From NCBI RefSeq assembly GCF_001557875.1, contig NZ_LNRF01000002.1:1-64000 (forward strand): a stretch of DNA of 64,000 bases. Direction: 5' to 3'. The notes under the pieces were generated by a model, which was not told where the DNA came from, ran no database searches, and was given only the letters and a program-made list of their open reading frames with translations. This DNA is from Vibrio splendidus (GTDB lineage: Bacteria > Pseudomonadota > Gammaproteobacteria > Enterobacterales > Vibrionaceae). Numbering within the stretch: the first letter of the stretch is position 1; each line of letters opens with the position of its first letter. This document shows, piece by piece, positions 63,988 through 64,000 of the stretch. The position numbers and the translations under genes are program-made.

Positions 63988-64000
63988 ATTCCTCTCATTA

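Noticed and set aside
1..64000. CRISPR arrays, tRNA or rRNA genes
   Set aside because: I saw no regularly spaced direct repeats and no cloverleaf with T-loop and CCA end in any intergenic region.

Overview
The window reads as chromosomal DNA of a marine Vibrio, most likely of the Splendidus clade. The basis is a vibriolysin-type M4 protease, a DUF3332 lipoprotein, a VF530-family protein, a tandem glycine riboswitch in front of an AGCS symporter, ToxR-type membrane regulators, and an integron attC site. The species is an inference. The zwf-pgl-gnd block and tnaA lie on chromosome II in V. cholerae, so the smaller chromosome is plausible here.

Layout. 1-1.1 kb: the end of an IS5-family element (IS903-like) sits inside tnaA, leaving only the C-terminal 60 percent of tryptophanase. 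1.1-9 kb: two LysR regulators, a small exported protein, a Dabb protein, an MltF-like lytic transglycosylase, a DUF3332 lipoprotein and a secreted vibriolysin-like protease. 9.4-12.8 kb: accessory stretch with a TIR-domain protein followed directly by a well-formed attC site, a small conserved protein followed by an eroded VXR-type attC, then a MATE transporter and a NUDIX hydrolase. 12.8-13.2 kb looks decayed. 13.2-16.4 kb: SLC13/DASS carboxylate transporter with an adjoining cNMP-domain histidine kinase and a single-domain response regulator. 16.4-20.8 kb: small co-oriented genes (OGFr-domain protein, membrane proteins, GNAT, CYTH, TPR). 20.9-22.9 kb: mesD-mesX, a folate-independent methionine synthase pair. 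23-27.8 kb: TSUP permease, YdjM-like protein, M32 carboxypeptidase, LysE exporter.

27.9-31.2 kb is the most striking locus. It holds a complete proaerolysin-family toxin gene followed upstream by a ToxR-like transmembrane winged-helix regulator and a translationally coupled small membrane partner, the architecture of ToxRS, TcpPH and VtrAC co-component systems. 31.6-36.7 kb: two AGCS amino-acid symporters, one under a tandem glycine riboswitch. 37.3-42.1 kb: a tightly packed TolC-HlyD-ABC2-ABC2 exporter operon without an ATPase gene. 43.2-45.6 kb: CitA/DcuS-type kinase and regulator. 46-49.7 kb: zwf-pgl-gnd (pentose phosphate pathway). 49.9-53.2 kb: HD-GYP protein, VF530 protein with a structured leader, TSUP permease. 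53.3-56.6 kb: tctCBA tricarboxylate transporter, which the CitAB-like pair might control (inference). 56.9-61.7 kb: a response regulator with HD-GYP output and a 1231-residue hybrid kinase, a probable phosphorelay into c-di-GMP turnover. 61.9-64 kb: an unrecognised 409-residue protein convergent with a short eukaryotic-type Ser/Thr kinase.

All calls are from reading sequence and translations only; no database search was made.
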